Source of the DNA: Pseudomonadota bacterium
Lineage (GTDB): Bacteria > Pseudomonadota > Gammaproteobacteria > Burkholderiales > Burkholderiaceae
Assembly (NCBI GenBank): GCA_021783435.1
Contig: JAJXUC010000007.1
Span: 1-51,683, forward strand
Direction of reading: 5' to 3'
Length of the DNA stretch: 51,683 nucleotides
Shown here: piece by piece, positions 44,683 to 51,683 of the stretch
How positions within the stretch are numbered: position 1 is the first letter of the stretch
Layout of the letters: each line of letters starts with the position of its first letter
Notes under the pieces: generated by a model
The model's input: the letters and a program-made list of their open reading frames with translations, nothing else
Database searches by the model: none
What the model was told of the DNA's origin: nothing
Made by a program: the position numbers and the translations under genes

Positions 44683-45303
44683 TTACGGCCCGACCGTCTG
44701 CAGTAACTCGGCCAGCGCCTTGTCCCCGTGCGGCACGCCAAGCAGGAGCTGCGGCTGGCCTTCGCGATCGCGAAACACGGCCAGGGGCACGCTGGAATAG
44801 ATCCCGGCGCGCTGGAGAACAGCGTCGTTGGCCTTCAAGGCCCGCCGCGTCTGGGCGCTGATCTGTCCGGCCGAGGGTTGGGTGGGTGCTGGCCGATTGG
44901 GGTCGAGTCCGTGGTCTTCGGTTGCACGAAAAGCCCGCAAGCGATCCTTCGCCTGCAAGATGGCGGCGGCCTGACCCAGGCTGGACGGGGCGAGGATGGC
45001 CACGGGCACCCAGCGCAACTGCAATCCGTCCTTGCCGGCGAAGGGGCGCAGATCCGCATCAAGCTGGCGGCAATAGGGGCAGTTGGGGTCGAAGAAGATG
45101 GTGAGCACCCGCGCACCCCGGCCTTCGCTGATGGCAGTGGCTGCGTCCAGATGCCGCAGCACCCGAGCCGCGGCCACCATGTCGGGCGAGGGTTTGGCCA
45201 CCACCACGGTTGTGCCTGGCTGTTGGGCCCTGGCAGGTTGATCGGGCAGCAGCCCGGCCGCCAGCGCGATGCCGAGCAGGAGGGCCGATTTGTTGGGTTT
45301 CAT
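44683..45303 (-). CDS. periplasmic DsbC/DsbG-type thiol:disulfide protein (copy 2)
   Basis: 206 residues from ATG 45303. The signal peptide ([13 protein letters not shown], cleavage near A-R-A-Q) precedes a thioredoxin fold with [26 protein letters not shown] and A-A-A-I-L-Q-A-K-D match copy 1, so the two are paralogues separated by pdxH. It diverges from the ECF sigma gene by about 155 bases. Its substrate is unknown; its C-terminal half is shortened relative to DsbC. Confidence 0.86.
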   Translation of the reverse strand: MKPNKSALLLGIALAAGLLPDQPARAQQPGTTVVVAKPSPDMVAAARVLRHLDAATAISEGRGARVLTIFFDPNCPYCRQLDADLRPFAGKDGLQLRWVPVAILAPSSLGQAAAILQAKDRLRAFRATEDHGLDPNRPAPTQPSAGQISAQTRRALKANDAVLQRAGIYSSVPLAVFRDREGQPQLLLGVPHGDKALAELLQTVGP

Positions 45304-45457
45304 GACGTGTTCGTGGCTGACGCCACTGGGGATACATGACCGGCAGCTTACGCGCCACGCCGGGTTTTCAGTCCTCGTTCGGCCGTCCACTGGCCCCGCA
45401 TCCACGGCGCCACGGTCTTGACCACGCACGGCGCTATGGAAGAATGGACGGATCCGC

Positions 45458-46090
45458 ATGCAACAGGCCTGCGCCACGCATCTCGCCCTGGCCGATTTCG
45501 CATCCCCCATGCCCGCTGAAACCGCCGATACGCTTGCCGAGCTGCACCGCCGCGTCGAGGCCCTGCGCCCCACGCTGCTGCGCCTGGCCCAACTGCAGCT
45601 GCGCAACCTGGCCTGGGCGGAAGATGCGGTGTCGGAGACCATGCTGGCGGTGCTCGAAGGAGCGTCGGGCTTCAACGGCAAATCCCAATTCAAGACCTGG
45701 GTGGTGGGCATCCTCAAGCACAAGGTGCTCGATCAATTGCGTCTGCGCCAGCGCGAGGCGCAATACGACACCGACGATGACGGCGAGGTGCTCGACGACC
45801 TGGTGTTCGCCCCGGACGGCCATTTCCGCAACTTCCCGCAAACCTGGGACACGCCCGCCGACGCCCTGCAGCAGCGCCAGTTCTTCGAAGTGCTCGAAGC
45901 CTGCATGGACGCCCTGCCCGGTCAGATCGGCCGCGTGTTCCTGATGCGCGAATGGCTGGAACTCGACACCGACGCCATTTGTCAGGAATTGCGTATTTCT
46001 TCGACCAATGTCTGGACGATGCTGCACCGCGCCCGCATGCGCCTGCGCGAATGCCTGCAACTCAACTGGTTCGGGACTCCTGCCAAGTGA
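45458..46090 (+). CDS. ECF-type RNA polymerase sigma factor
   Basis: 210 residues. Region 2 is visible as L-R-P-T-L-L-R-L-A-Q-L-Q-L-R-N-L-A-W-A-E-D-A-V-S-E-T-M with the -10-contacting K-F/K-T-W-V type segment (F-K-T-W-V-V-G-I-L-K-H-K); region 4 is L-P-G-Q-I-G-R-V-F-L-M-R-E-W-L and I-S-S-T-N-V-W-T-M-L-H-R-A-R-M-R-L. Start 45458 is used; ATG 45509 is possible. The stop overlaps the GTG of the zinc-binding protein gene downstream (GTGA), so the pair is a coupled sigma/anti-sigma unit. Confidence 0.93.
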   Translation: MQQACATHLALADFASPMPAETADTLAELHRRVEALRPTLLRLAQLQLRNLAWAEDAVSETMLAVLEGASGFNGKSQFKTWVVGILKHKVLDQLRLRQREAQYDTDDDGEVLDDLVFAPDGHFRNFPQTWDTPADALQQRQFFEVLEACMDALPGQIGRVFLMREWLELDTDAICQELRISSTNVWTMLHRARMRLRECLQLNWFGTPAK

Positions 46091-46305
46091 ACTATCCCCT
46101 GCGCCGTACCTGCCGCGAAGTCGCTGCGCTCATCCTGGCGCGGGAGGACCGCGCCCTCGCCTTCCCCGAGCGCCTGGCCATTCGCATTCACTTCCTGGTG
46201 TGCAAGGCCTGCCCCAACTTCGCGCAGGAAGTGCGAACCCTGCGGCACGCGCTGGGCCGCTGGCGCCATTACAGTGAGCACGACAACGATCCATCCCAGA
46301 GCTGA
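46087..46305 (+). CDS. small zinc-finger anti-sigma factor
   Basis: 72 residues from GTG 46087, overlapping the sigma stop by four bases. It carries a Cys near the N-terminus (R-T-C-R-E-V-A-A-L-I) and H-F-L-V-C-K-A-C-P-N-F, the His-x3-Cys-x2-Cys zinc anti-sigma (ZAS) signature. There is no membrane segment, so it is a cytoplasmic, probably redox- or metal-sensitive regulator of the preceding sigma factor, as in RsrA/ChrR-type proteins. Confidence 0.88.
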   Translation: MNYPLRRTCREVAALILAREDRALAFPERLAIRIHFLVCKACPNFAQEVRTLRHALGRWRHYSEHDNDPSQS

Positions 46306-46420
46306 GCGCTGCGGGTCGAGCGATACTCGGCTCTGCGCACCCCACCCTTTCGAGTTGCTGAAGACCGTCCTGCATGCAGCAGTACTCGGCCCCAGGCAGT
46401 CCAACCGGAGCGACATCCCC

Positions 46421-46867
46421 ATGCCCCACGCGACACAAACCCAGCCCCCGTTCCATTTGGCCTTCCCAGTGCATGACCTTGCCGAGGCAAGACGCTTCTA
46501 CGGTGGCCTGCTCGGCTGCGCCGAGGGGCGCAGTGCGCCGGACTGGGTGGACTTCAACTTCTACGGCCATCAGATCGTGGCCCACCTGGCCCCCGGCGAA
46601 TGTCGTCCGCAGGGTTCTGCCGCGGCCACCAGCACGGTGGACGACCACCAGGTTCCGGTGCGCCATTTCGGCGCCGTGCTCGGCATGCCGCAATGGCGGG
46701 AACTGGCCGACAAGCTGCAGGCTGCAGGGGTGCGTTTCATCATCGAACCGCACCTCCGCTTCCAGGGCGAAGTGGGCGAGCAGGCCACCATGTTCTTTCT
46801 CGACCCCTCGGGCAACGCCATCGAGTTCAAGGCCTTCGCCGACATGGCGTCGCTGTTCGCGAAGTGA
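46421..46867 (+). CDS. VOC/glyoxalase-fold protein
   Basis: 148 residues from ATG 46421. It begins P-P-F-H-L-A-F-P-V-H-D-L-A-E-A-R-R-F-Y, a typical glyoxalase/bleomycin-resistance fold start, with H-F-G-A-V-L and ending F-F-L-D-P-S-G-N-A-I-E-F-K-A-F, where the Glu of I-E-F is a usual metal ligand. Two paired beta-alpha-beta modules are expected. The substrate is unknown. It follows the anti-sigma gene by 115 bases and may be independent. Confidence 0.87.
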   Translation: MPHATQTQPPFHLAFPVHDLAEARRFYGGLLGCAEGRSAPDWVDFNFYGHQIVAHLAPGECRPQGSAAATSTVDDHQVPVRHFGAVLGMPQWRELADKLQAAGVRFIIEPHLRFQGEVGEQATMFFLDPSGNAIEFKAFADMASLFAK

Positions 46868-46894
46868 GGACAACAAGCCCGGAGCGAGTCGACG

Positions 46895-47830
46895 CTACGC
46901 AGCGTCCTCGTCGACGCCGGATCGCGTTGTGGATGGAGCCGGCCTCGTGCTGCGTCCTCTCGAAGCGAACGCTCCCATCCATCCTGGCTTTGCGCTCGAC
47001 AGGGTGATGCCCAGAAGCACGATCACACCCCCGCCGAGCATGCTCGGCGTGATCGGCTCTCCCAGGAACACGGCGCCCCAGAGCACGCCGAAGATCGGGA
47101 TGAGCAAGGTGACGGACGCGGCATAGGCGGCACCGGCGCGGGCGATCAACCTGAAGTAGAGAACATAGGCAAACCCCGTGCAGACGACGCCCAGGGCCAC
47201 GGTGCACGCCCAGGCCAGGGGCGTGACCGCATGGCTTGGCCACAACACCCAGGCCGCGGGCAGCAGGACGAACGCGGCGAACGCCTGGCTGCCGAACGCA
47301 ATGACCAAAGGCTGGACGCCCGCGAGATGCCGCTTGCTGTAGTTCACCGCGAAGCCGTAGCACAAGGTGGCGAGCAGCGCGGCTGCCACGGCAAGGGGCA
47401 CCCCCGCACCGCCGCTGTCGAGGGTGTCCCAGACCAGCACGAGAACACCCACGAAGCCGAGCAGCAGACCCGCGACTTGTTGCCGGCCGAGCACGACCTT
47501 GTAGCCCACGGCCATGATCAGCGCGGCCCAGAGCGGTGTCGTCGCATTCAGAATGGAGTCGAGGCCGGCATGCACGAACAGCGTGGAATAGGCAAACAAG
47601 CTGAACGGAATGGCGGAGTTGGTGACGCCGACGACGAACAGCGGCCATGCCTTGGCGCGGCACTGCCGCCTGGCCGCCGCGGACCGCAGCACGGGTGCCA
47701 GGAGGACCGCCGCGATGCCGACGCGCAGCGCGATCAGCGCAATCGGGCCGAGTTCAGGAGCAGCCACGCGCATGAACAGAAACGACGCGCCCCAAATGGC
47801 GGCCAGCAACAACAGTTCGATCAGACTCAT
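46895..47830 (-). CDS. EamA/DMT-family exporter
   Basis: 311 residues with ten hydrophobic helices in two EamA repeats: it starts M-S-L-I-E-L-L-L-L-A-A-I-W-G-A-S-F-L-F-M-R, and G-V-T-N-S-A-I-P-F-S-L-F and P-I-F-G-V-L-W-G-A-V-F-L-G-E-P-I-T are typical. Members export amino acids or metabolites. The ATG (47830) overlaps the ogt stop by four bases (ATGA), so it belongs to the alkylation-repair operon; its relation to that function is not clear. Its 3' end is convergent with the VOC gene. Confidence 0.9.
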   Translation of the reverse strand: MSLIELLLLAAIWGASFLFMRVAAPELGPIALIALRVGIAAVLLAPVLRSAAARRQCRAKAWPLFVVGVTNSAIPFSLFAYSTLFVHAGLDSILNATTPLWAALIMAVGYKVVLGRQQVAGLLLGFVGVLVLVWDTLDSGGAGVPLAVAAALLATLCYGFAVNYSKRHLAGVQPLVIAFGSQAFAAFVLLPAAWVLWPSHAVTPLAWACTVALGVVCTGFAYVLYFRLIARAGAAYAASVTLLIPIFGVLWGAVFLGEPITPSMLGGGVIVLLGITLSSAKPGWMGAFASRGRSTRPAPSTTRSGVDEDAA

Positions 47831-48357
47831 CCGCGCGCTCCGGCGTGGGCTTGCCGTGTCGGCTCGGGCCGCATGCCAGCCGCGCCGGCTTCCAGTGCGA
47901 GCAAGGCCTGCTTGCGATCCACACCTCCCGCGTAACCGGTCAGTTGGCCGCTGGCACCGAGGACGCGGTGGCAGGGAATGATGATGGACAGGGGATTCCT
48001 GCCGACTGCGGCGCCCACGGCGCGGGCGTATCCCGCGGCCAGACCCAGGCGCTTGGCGATGGCGCCGTAGGACGTGACGGTGCCGTAGGGAATGGTGGCG
48101 AGCTGCTGCCACACCGCACGCTCGAACGCCGACCCCTGCAACTGCAGCGGTAGCTCGAAGACCTGCCTGCGCCCGGCGAAATAAGCCTCGATCTGGGCTT
48201 GCGCCAGCCATGCCGGTGGTGGCGCATCGCTGCGCAGCGGACCGAAGGGCATGTCGGGAAAGTATTTCTGGCCGACGAAAAACAGGCCGGTCAGGTGCTC
48301 GTGCTCGATGCGCAGGGCGATGTCGCCCAGCGGACTGTCTACCCAATAGGCTTGCAT
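47827..48357 (-). CDS. ogt: methylated-DNA--[protein]-cysteine S-methyltransferase
   Basis: 176 residues from ATG 48357. The methyl-acceptor motif I-I-I-P-C-H-R-V-L-G is present, preceded by A-F-E-R-A-V-W-Q-Q-L and G-T-V-T-S-Y-G-A-I-A-K-R-L-G, all typical of Ogt/AGT. It removes methyl groups from O6-guanine by self-alkylation. It overlaps the upstream Ada-AlkA gene by 19 bases and the downstream exporter by 4. Confidence 0.96.
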   Translation of the reverse strand: MQAYWVDSPLGDIALRIEHEHLTGLFFVGQKYFPDMPFGPLRSDAPPPAWLAQAQIEAYFAGRRQVFELPLQLQGSAFERAVWQQLATIPYGTVTSYGAIAKRLGLAAGYARAVGAAVGRNPLSIIIPCHRVLGASGQLTGYAGGVDRKQALLALEAGAAGMRPEPTRQAHAGARG

Positions 48358-49805
48358 GATGCGCGTGCCTCCTCGTGTTGGCGCCATAGGTGGAGTGTGG
48401 CGTAGGCGCGCCACGGCTCCCACTGGCTGGCGTGTTGCCTGAGCGCGGCGGCGCTCGTACAGCCCAGTTGTCGTTTCAGCACGGCATCGCCTTCGGGAAA
48501 GGCGTTCGGCCAAGCCAGCGCGCGCATGGCAATGTATTGCACCGTCCATTCGCCAATGCCGGGAATGCGCCGCAATGCGGCCAGCGTCTGGTCCAGCGGC
48601 GCCAGGGGCTCGGGCATGATGCGGCCGGCCGACACCTCCCGCGCAACCGCGATGAGCGCTTGCGCGCGCATGCGGGTGATGCCGCACGCCTGCAAGGCGT
48701 CGGGCGTCAAGCCGGCGAACACCGCTGCGCGAGGAAAGGTCGTCCGCAGGGCTTCCGGGGCCGCACCGACCTCGAGGCCGAAGCGCTGAGCCATGCGCGC
48801 CAAGATCCCCCTTGCGTTGACGACCGAGATTTGCTGCCCGACGATGGCGCGCACGATGATCTCGAAGCCGTCGAAGGCGCCGGGCACCCGCATGCCAGGG
48901 TGTCCGGCGGCCAGGGAACCGAGTTGCGCGTCCACCAGATCCGGGTTGGCGCTCAAGTCGAGCAGGCGCCGCACCCGCGCGAGGATGGGGCCGACCACCG
49001 GGGCCAGGGAGGCCGGCAGCGTGACGTCAACGGCGTAGCGCGCTGGCGCGTGGGTCACGCGCAGCCACCCGGCAACGTCGCGCCCGTCGTGCGTCAGCAC
49101 GAGGGTGCGCGCGTAGCCAGCGTGATCGATGGTCTCGACGCCATCGATACGGCGCTGCGCCAGAAAGTCGAGCAGAGCGGACCAGGCCAGGGGCGGGCGA
49201 TAGCCAAGGGCGAAGGTCATGGTGTCGGCCGGTCTGGCGTCCGTTCGCAGGCGCAGGCGGCGCGGATTCAAACCATAGCGCTGCAGAAACACGGCGTTGA
49301 AACGCCGCACGCTGCCGAAACCCGCCGTGAGCGCCACCGTCGTGATCGGCAAGGGCGTCTCGGTCAGCAAGCGCTTGGCCAGCAGCAGGCGCTGGGTCTG
49401 GGCAAAATCGACCGGGCAGACGCCGAACTCCGCCAGAAAGATGCGCCGCAGGTGCCGCTCGCTCACGCCGATGCGCGCCGCCAGTTGCGCCATGGTGGCG
49501 TGATTCAAAAATCCCTCGTCGATGCGCAGCGCCGCAGCCTGCGCCAGGCGGCTCGACACATCGAGCACCCCATGGCCGGGCGCCAGTTCCGGCCGGCAGC
49601 GCAGGCAGGGCCGGAAACCGGCTTTTTCCGCCGCCGCGGCATTGCCAAAGAAATGGCAGTTCCGGCGCTTCGGGCTGCGCACGGCACAGACCGAGCGGCA
49701 GTAAATGCCGGTCGAGGAGACGCCGACAAAAAACCAGCCATCGAAGCGTCGGTCGCGCGCCAGCAGGGCTTCGTAGCAGATGTCCGGATCCGGGTTCATG
49801 CCCAT
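48339..49805 (-). CDS. Ada-AlkA fusion: alkylation regulator and 3-methyladenine DNA glycosylase
   Basis: 488 residues. The N-terminal Ada zinc domain has Y-C-R-S-V-C-A-V and C-L-R-C-R-P-E (metal ligands and methylphosphotriester acceptor). An AraC-type HTH follows (L-A-A-R-I-G-V-S-E-R-H-L-R-R-I-F and A-F-G-S-V-R-R-F-N-A-V-F). The C-terminal half is an AlkA glycosylase with P-G-I-G-E-W-T-V-Q-Y-I-A-M-R-A-L, the HhH motif and following acidic residue (F-P-E-G-D). Ogt lies directly downstream, so an inducer, a base glycosylase and a methyltransferase form one adaptive-response operon. ATG 49799 is an alternative start. Confidence 0.95.
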   Translation of the reverse strand: MGMNPDPDICYEALLARDRRFDGWFFVGVSSTGIYCRSVCAVRSPKRRNCHFFGNAAAAEKAGFRPCLRCRPELAPGHGVLDVSSRLAQAAALRIDEGFLNHATMAQLAARIGVSERHLRRIFLAEFGVCPVDFAQTQRLLLAKRLLTETPLPITTVALTAGFGSVRRFNAVFLQRYGLNPRRLRLRTDARPADTMTFALGYRPPLAWSALLDFLAQRRIDGVETIDHAGYARTLVLTHDGRDVAGWLRVTHAPARYAVDVTLPASLAPVVGPILARVRRLLDLSANPDLVDAQLGSLAAGHPGMRVPGAFDGFEIIVRAIVGQQISVVNARGILARMAQRFGLEVGAAPEALRTTFPRAAVFAGLTPDALQACGITRMRAQALIAVAREVSAGRIMPEPLAPLDQTLAALRRIPGIGEWTVQYIAMRALAWPNAFPEGDAVLKRQLGCTSAAALRQHASQWEPWRAYATLHLWRQHEEARASCKPIG

Positions 49806-50021
49806 ACTCTAGAGCCATCACGAGAAAAGGACTGGCCGGATTCGGACATCAGTTTTTTTGCCTTGGGCAGGCGCCGAACGGGCGGCTTCATGGGTCATGG
49901 GCGGAGCGGCCATCAAAACCTCGAAGCATGTCCTGATTGGATCGATTCTGGTCCCACAACGGCACGCAGAGATCGCCGCCTCGGTGAACAATGCAGTTCC
50001 CAACTTCCAAGGAATTTCGCG

Positions 50022-50588
50022 ATGAACACCTGTCTGCTGGTGATCGATGCGCAGGAGTCGTTCCGGCATCGCACCTATTTCGCGGCCGAGCGCGCTGCGC
50101 CTTACCTTGCTGCGCAGAACGCCCTCATTCAGGGGTGCGTGGCCGAAGGCATTCCCATCGTGCGCGTGCTGCACAGCGATGGCCCGGAGCATGCCGGCAA
50201 TCCCTTCGCCCGAAGCTCAGGCCTCGTGCGGCCGCTGGAGGGGTTGGCCGTGTTCGAGCCAGCGGCCGAATTCGTCAAGACCCGGCACAGCGCCCTGGTC
50301 GGTACGGGGCTCGATGTCTGGCTGACGCGGCACGGAGTGCGCAAGCTGATCGTCAGCGGCATTCGCACCGAACAATGCTGCGAAACCACCACGCGCCATG
50401 CCTCCGACCTGGGTTGGGAAGTGGACTTCGTCGCCGCCGCCACGCTCACCTTCGACATGCAGCAAGCCGACGGCAGCACCCTGCCCGCCGACGCCATCGT
50501 GCAACGCACGGCCACCGTGCTGCAGGACCGGTTCGCCACGGTATGCGGCGTTGACCAGGCGCTCGCGCGTGCGCGGGCCATGCGTTGA
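50022..50588 (+). CDS. isochorismatase-family cysteine hydrolase
   Basis: 188 residues from ATG 50022 with AAGGAA upstream. The catalytic triad pattern is clear: Asp in L-L-V-I-D-A-Q-E, Lys in F-V-K-T-R-H-S-A and Cys in G-I-R-T-E-Q-C-C-E-T-T-T-R-H-A. The family hydrolyses amides such as nicotinamide or carbamates; the substrate here is unknown. The stop lies inside the start of a fragment that looks like the end of a DJ-1/GlxA-type gene, a common neighbour of such hydrolases. Confidence 0.92.
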   Translation: MNTCLLVIDAQESFRHRTYFAAERAAPYLAAQNALIQGCVAEGIPIVRVLHSDGPEHAGNPFARSSGLVRPLEGLAVFEPAAEFVKTRHSALVGTGLDVWLTRHGVRKLIVSGIRTEQCCETTTRHASDLGWEVDFVAAATLTFDMQQADGSTLPADAIVQRTATVLQDRFATVCGVDQALARARAMR

Positions 50589-50704
50589 GCAACCGCGTGT
50601 TCGTCGGCAGCGGCGCCATCTGGTGCAGCGCCGGCGTGACCACCGGTATCGATCCGATGCTGCATCGCATTGCGGGGGTATGCGGGCCGGGGGTGGCGGC
50701 CCGA
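50585..50704 (+). pseudogene. fragment of a DJ-1/PfpI (GlxA or isonitrile hydratase-type) gene
   Basis: Directly after the hydrolase the plus strand reads N-R-V-F-V-G-S-G-A-I-W-C-S-A-G-V-T-T-G-I-D, then M-L-H-R-I-A. This resembles the S-x-G-V-T-A-G-I-D segment near the end of the DJ-1/PfpI fold in GlxA regulators and isonitrile hydratases. Everything before and after it is missing, so it is probably what is left of a gene deleted by an event fusing its 3' part to the hydrolase stop. The right end is approximate. Confidence 0.55.
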
Positions 50705-51011
50705 GGGTGGCGGCCATGCGCGACGGGCGGGCCCAACACCCAGGGTGATGGAGCAAGCCCGGCCGACAAGCTGGCACAGCGCGAGGAACGGATCGACACC
50801 ATGGCCTCGCTCGGCAATTCCGGCACGCGGGCGATGTCGCCACGCACCTGGTTGCCGATGAGGTCAGTTGGAAAGTACGCCATTGCGCCACCGTCCTTGC
50901 ACGGGTCGGGAAACCCGCGGATGGCAAACACCGATCCACGGATCGCGTGTGCGCAAAATTCGGCATCCATCCAAGTCCCCAGTGCTGGTGTAGAAAGAGC
51001 GTGAACAGGCC
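50705..51011. other. 307-base stretch without an assignable gene
   Basis: On the minus strand a frame reads M-A-Y-F-P-T-D-L-I-G-N-Q-V-R-G-D-I-A-R-V-P-E-L-P, which looks coding for about 50-60 residues, but it then runs into sequence antisense to the hydrolase and I recognise no family. It may be the rest of another decayed gene. Confidence 0.35.
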
Positions 51012-51632
51012 CTAAACCAGCTTGCAACGTCCCGCCAGATGCATGATGCGCTCGATCTCGGCGTCGCGAATGCCGATCGTGCGCAGGGCGTGCGCAGTGC
51101 GTGCAACGTAGTCGAGCGTGGTGCCGTAGCGCCCACGGCAGTCGCGCAGGATGGCGAGGATCCGCGCGTCGTCGAGTTCGCCGGTGTAGCTGGGGCTGGC
51201 GCGGTCCAGGGTGAAGGCCAGCGCCCGCACCGGGCCGTGTGGCGTATGGCAGCGCAGCCAGCGCGGGTCGTACACGGCGCGGGGCATTTCCCGCTTCCAC
51301 AACAGGCGCAGCTCGCGCTCGGCGCGGGCCTGCGGCACGCGCAGGGCGATGCCGCTGCAGGATCCTCCGGCCATGAGTGCAAACACCAGGCCGGGTTCAT
51401 GCTCGGTCCCGCGGTTGATGCGCGACCACATGCGCAAGGTGCGACGCCAGCCCCAAACACGCGCCGGACGCATTTCCACATGCGCGACTTCAGGGTTCCA
51501 GATCAGCGAGCCGTAACCGAACACCCACAGGTCGCCCGCCGGCCGGGTCACCAGCGCCGCCTCCAGCATGTCCTGCGGATCGCGCCCAGGGAACTGGGGC
51601 AGATCGTGGGCGTCGGTGATGTCGGGGCTCAT
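51012..51632 (-). CDS. ChaC-type gamma-glutamylcyclotransferase
   Basis: 206 residues from ATG 51632; a GTG at 51656 in the same frame is possible. The substrate-loop motif V-F-G-Y-G-S-L-I-W-N-P is near residue 38, followed by R-V-W-G-W-R-R-T-L and the L-W-K-R-E-M-P region carrying the catalytic Glu, then Y-T-G-E-L-D-D-A-R-I and a helical C-terminus. ChaC enzymes release 5-oxoproline from glutathione. With the YbdK-type ligase at the other end of the window, glutathione metabolism appears twice. It is complete in the window. Confidence 0.93.
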   Translation of the reverse strand: MSPDITDAHDLPQFPGRDPQDMLEAALVTRPAGDLWVFGYGSLIWNPEVAHVEMRPARVWGWRRTLRMWSRINRGTEHEPGLVFALMAGGSCSGIALRVPQARAERELRLLWKREMPRAVYDPRWLRCHTPHGPVRALAFTLDRASPSYTGELDDARILAILRDCRGRYGTTLDYVARTAHALRTIGIRDAEIERIMHLAGRCKLV

Positions 51633-51683
51633 GACGCCGATGTGCTCGCCTGGCACCCGTGCTCAGCGCGGCAACTCGCTCGA

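Noticed and set aside
50446..51300. 284-codon minus-strand frame between chaC and the hydrolase
   Set aside because: Most of it is antisense to, or a shadow of, the two flanking genes; only about 55 residues in the gap look coding and they match nothing I know.

Overview
The window is GC-rich bacterial DNA with the gene content and order of a betaproteobacterium, most likely Burkholderiales; a Thiomonas-like sulfur oxidiser is a guess from protein flavour (a YeeE/YedE thiosulfate-type transporter, TolB/Pal/CpoB, MsbA). It is chromosomal: housekeeping genes dominate, with one small integrated-element remnant and one unusual protease gene cluster.

Region by region. 1-6.2 kb: the 5' part of dnaE (minus), a CPA2 antiporter translationally coupled to a YbdK-type gamma-glutamyl ligase (plus), and msbA (minus). 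6.3-8.1 kb: two glycosyltransferases, the second visibly AT-rich. 8.3-14.2 kb: tolB-pal-cpoB-queC, then a YeeE/YedE transporter and tcdA. tolQRA is not upstream of tolB. 14.3-18.7 kb: two tRNA-Lys genes (UUU and CUU) flank an element remnant with an N-terminally truncated tyrosine recombinase, a chain of four genes overlapping by 4 bases (one RelE/HigB-type toxin and three HTH antitoxin-like proteins), a hypothetical gene and a decayed gene with three TGA stops; a YidB-like gene lies beyond the recombinase. 18.8-25.9 kb: galE, glyA, an SLT lytic transglycosylase, a UbiD-family decarboxylase, and nnr, which carries a (GCCTGG)12 tract and a +1 frameshift between its two domains.

25.9-36.1 kb is the most unusual part. 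Six tightly spaced minus-strand genes encode a 141-aa protein, a 452-aa protein, a 735-aa protein, a 90-aa protein resembling the end of the protease prodomain, a 611-aa S8 subtilase and a 74-aa peptide. Immediately upstream in the same direction is a 1082-aa STAND ATPase with a C-terminal winged-helix/BTAD (SARP-type) output. The 417-base gap between regulator and operon holds several short direct repeats, including sets spaced 10-11 bp as SARP regulators prefer. I read this as a regulator-controlled proteolytic system of unknown purpose.

36.4-51.6 kb returns to scattered chromosomal genes: a large DUF748/AsmA-like protein, a double-PAS diguanylate cyclase, msrA, two paralogous periplasmic CPYC thioredoxin-fold genes either side of pdxH, an ECF sigma factor with its zinc-binding anti-sigma partner, a VOC protein, an alkylation-repair operon (Ada-AlkA fusion, Ogt, EamA exporter), a cysteine hydrolase followed by a fragment of a DJ-1/GlxA-type gene, and a ChaC-type gamma-glutamylcyclotransferase. 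All homology statements rest on motif recognition by eye; no database was searched.
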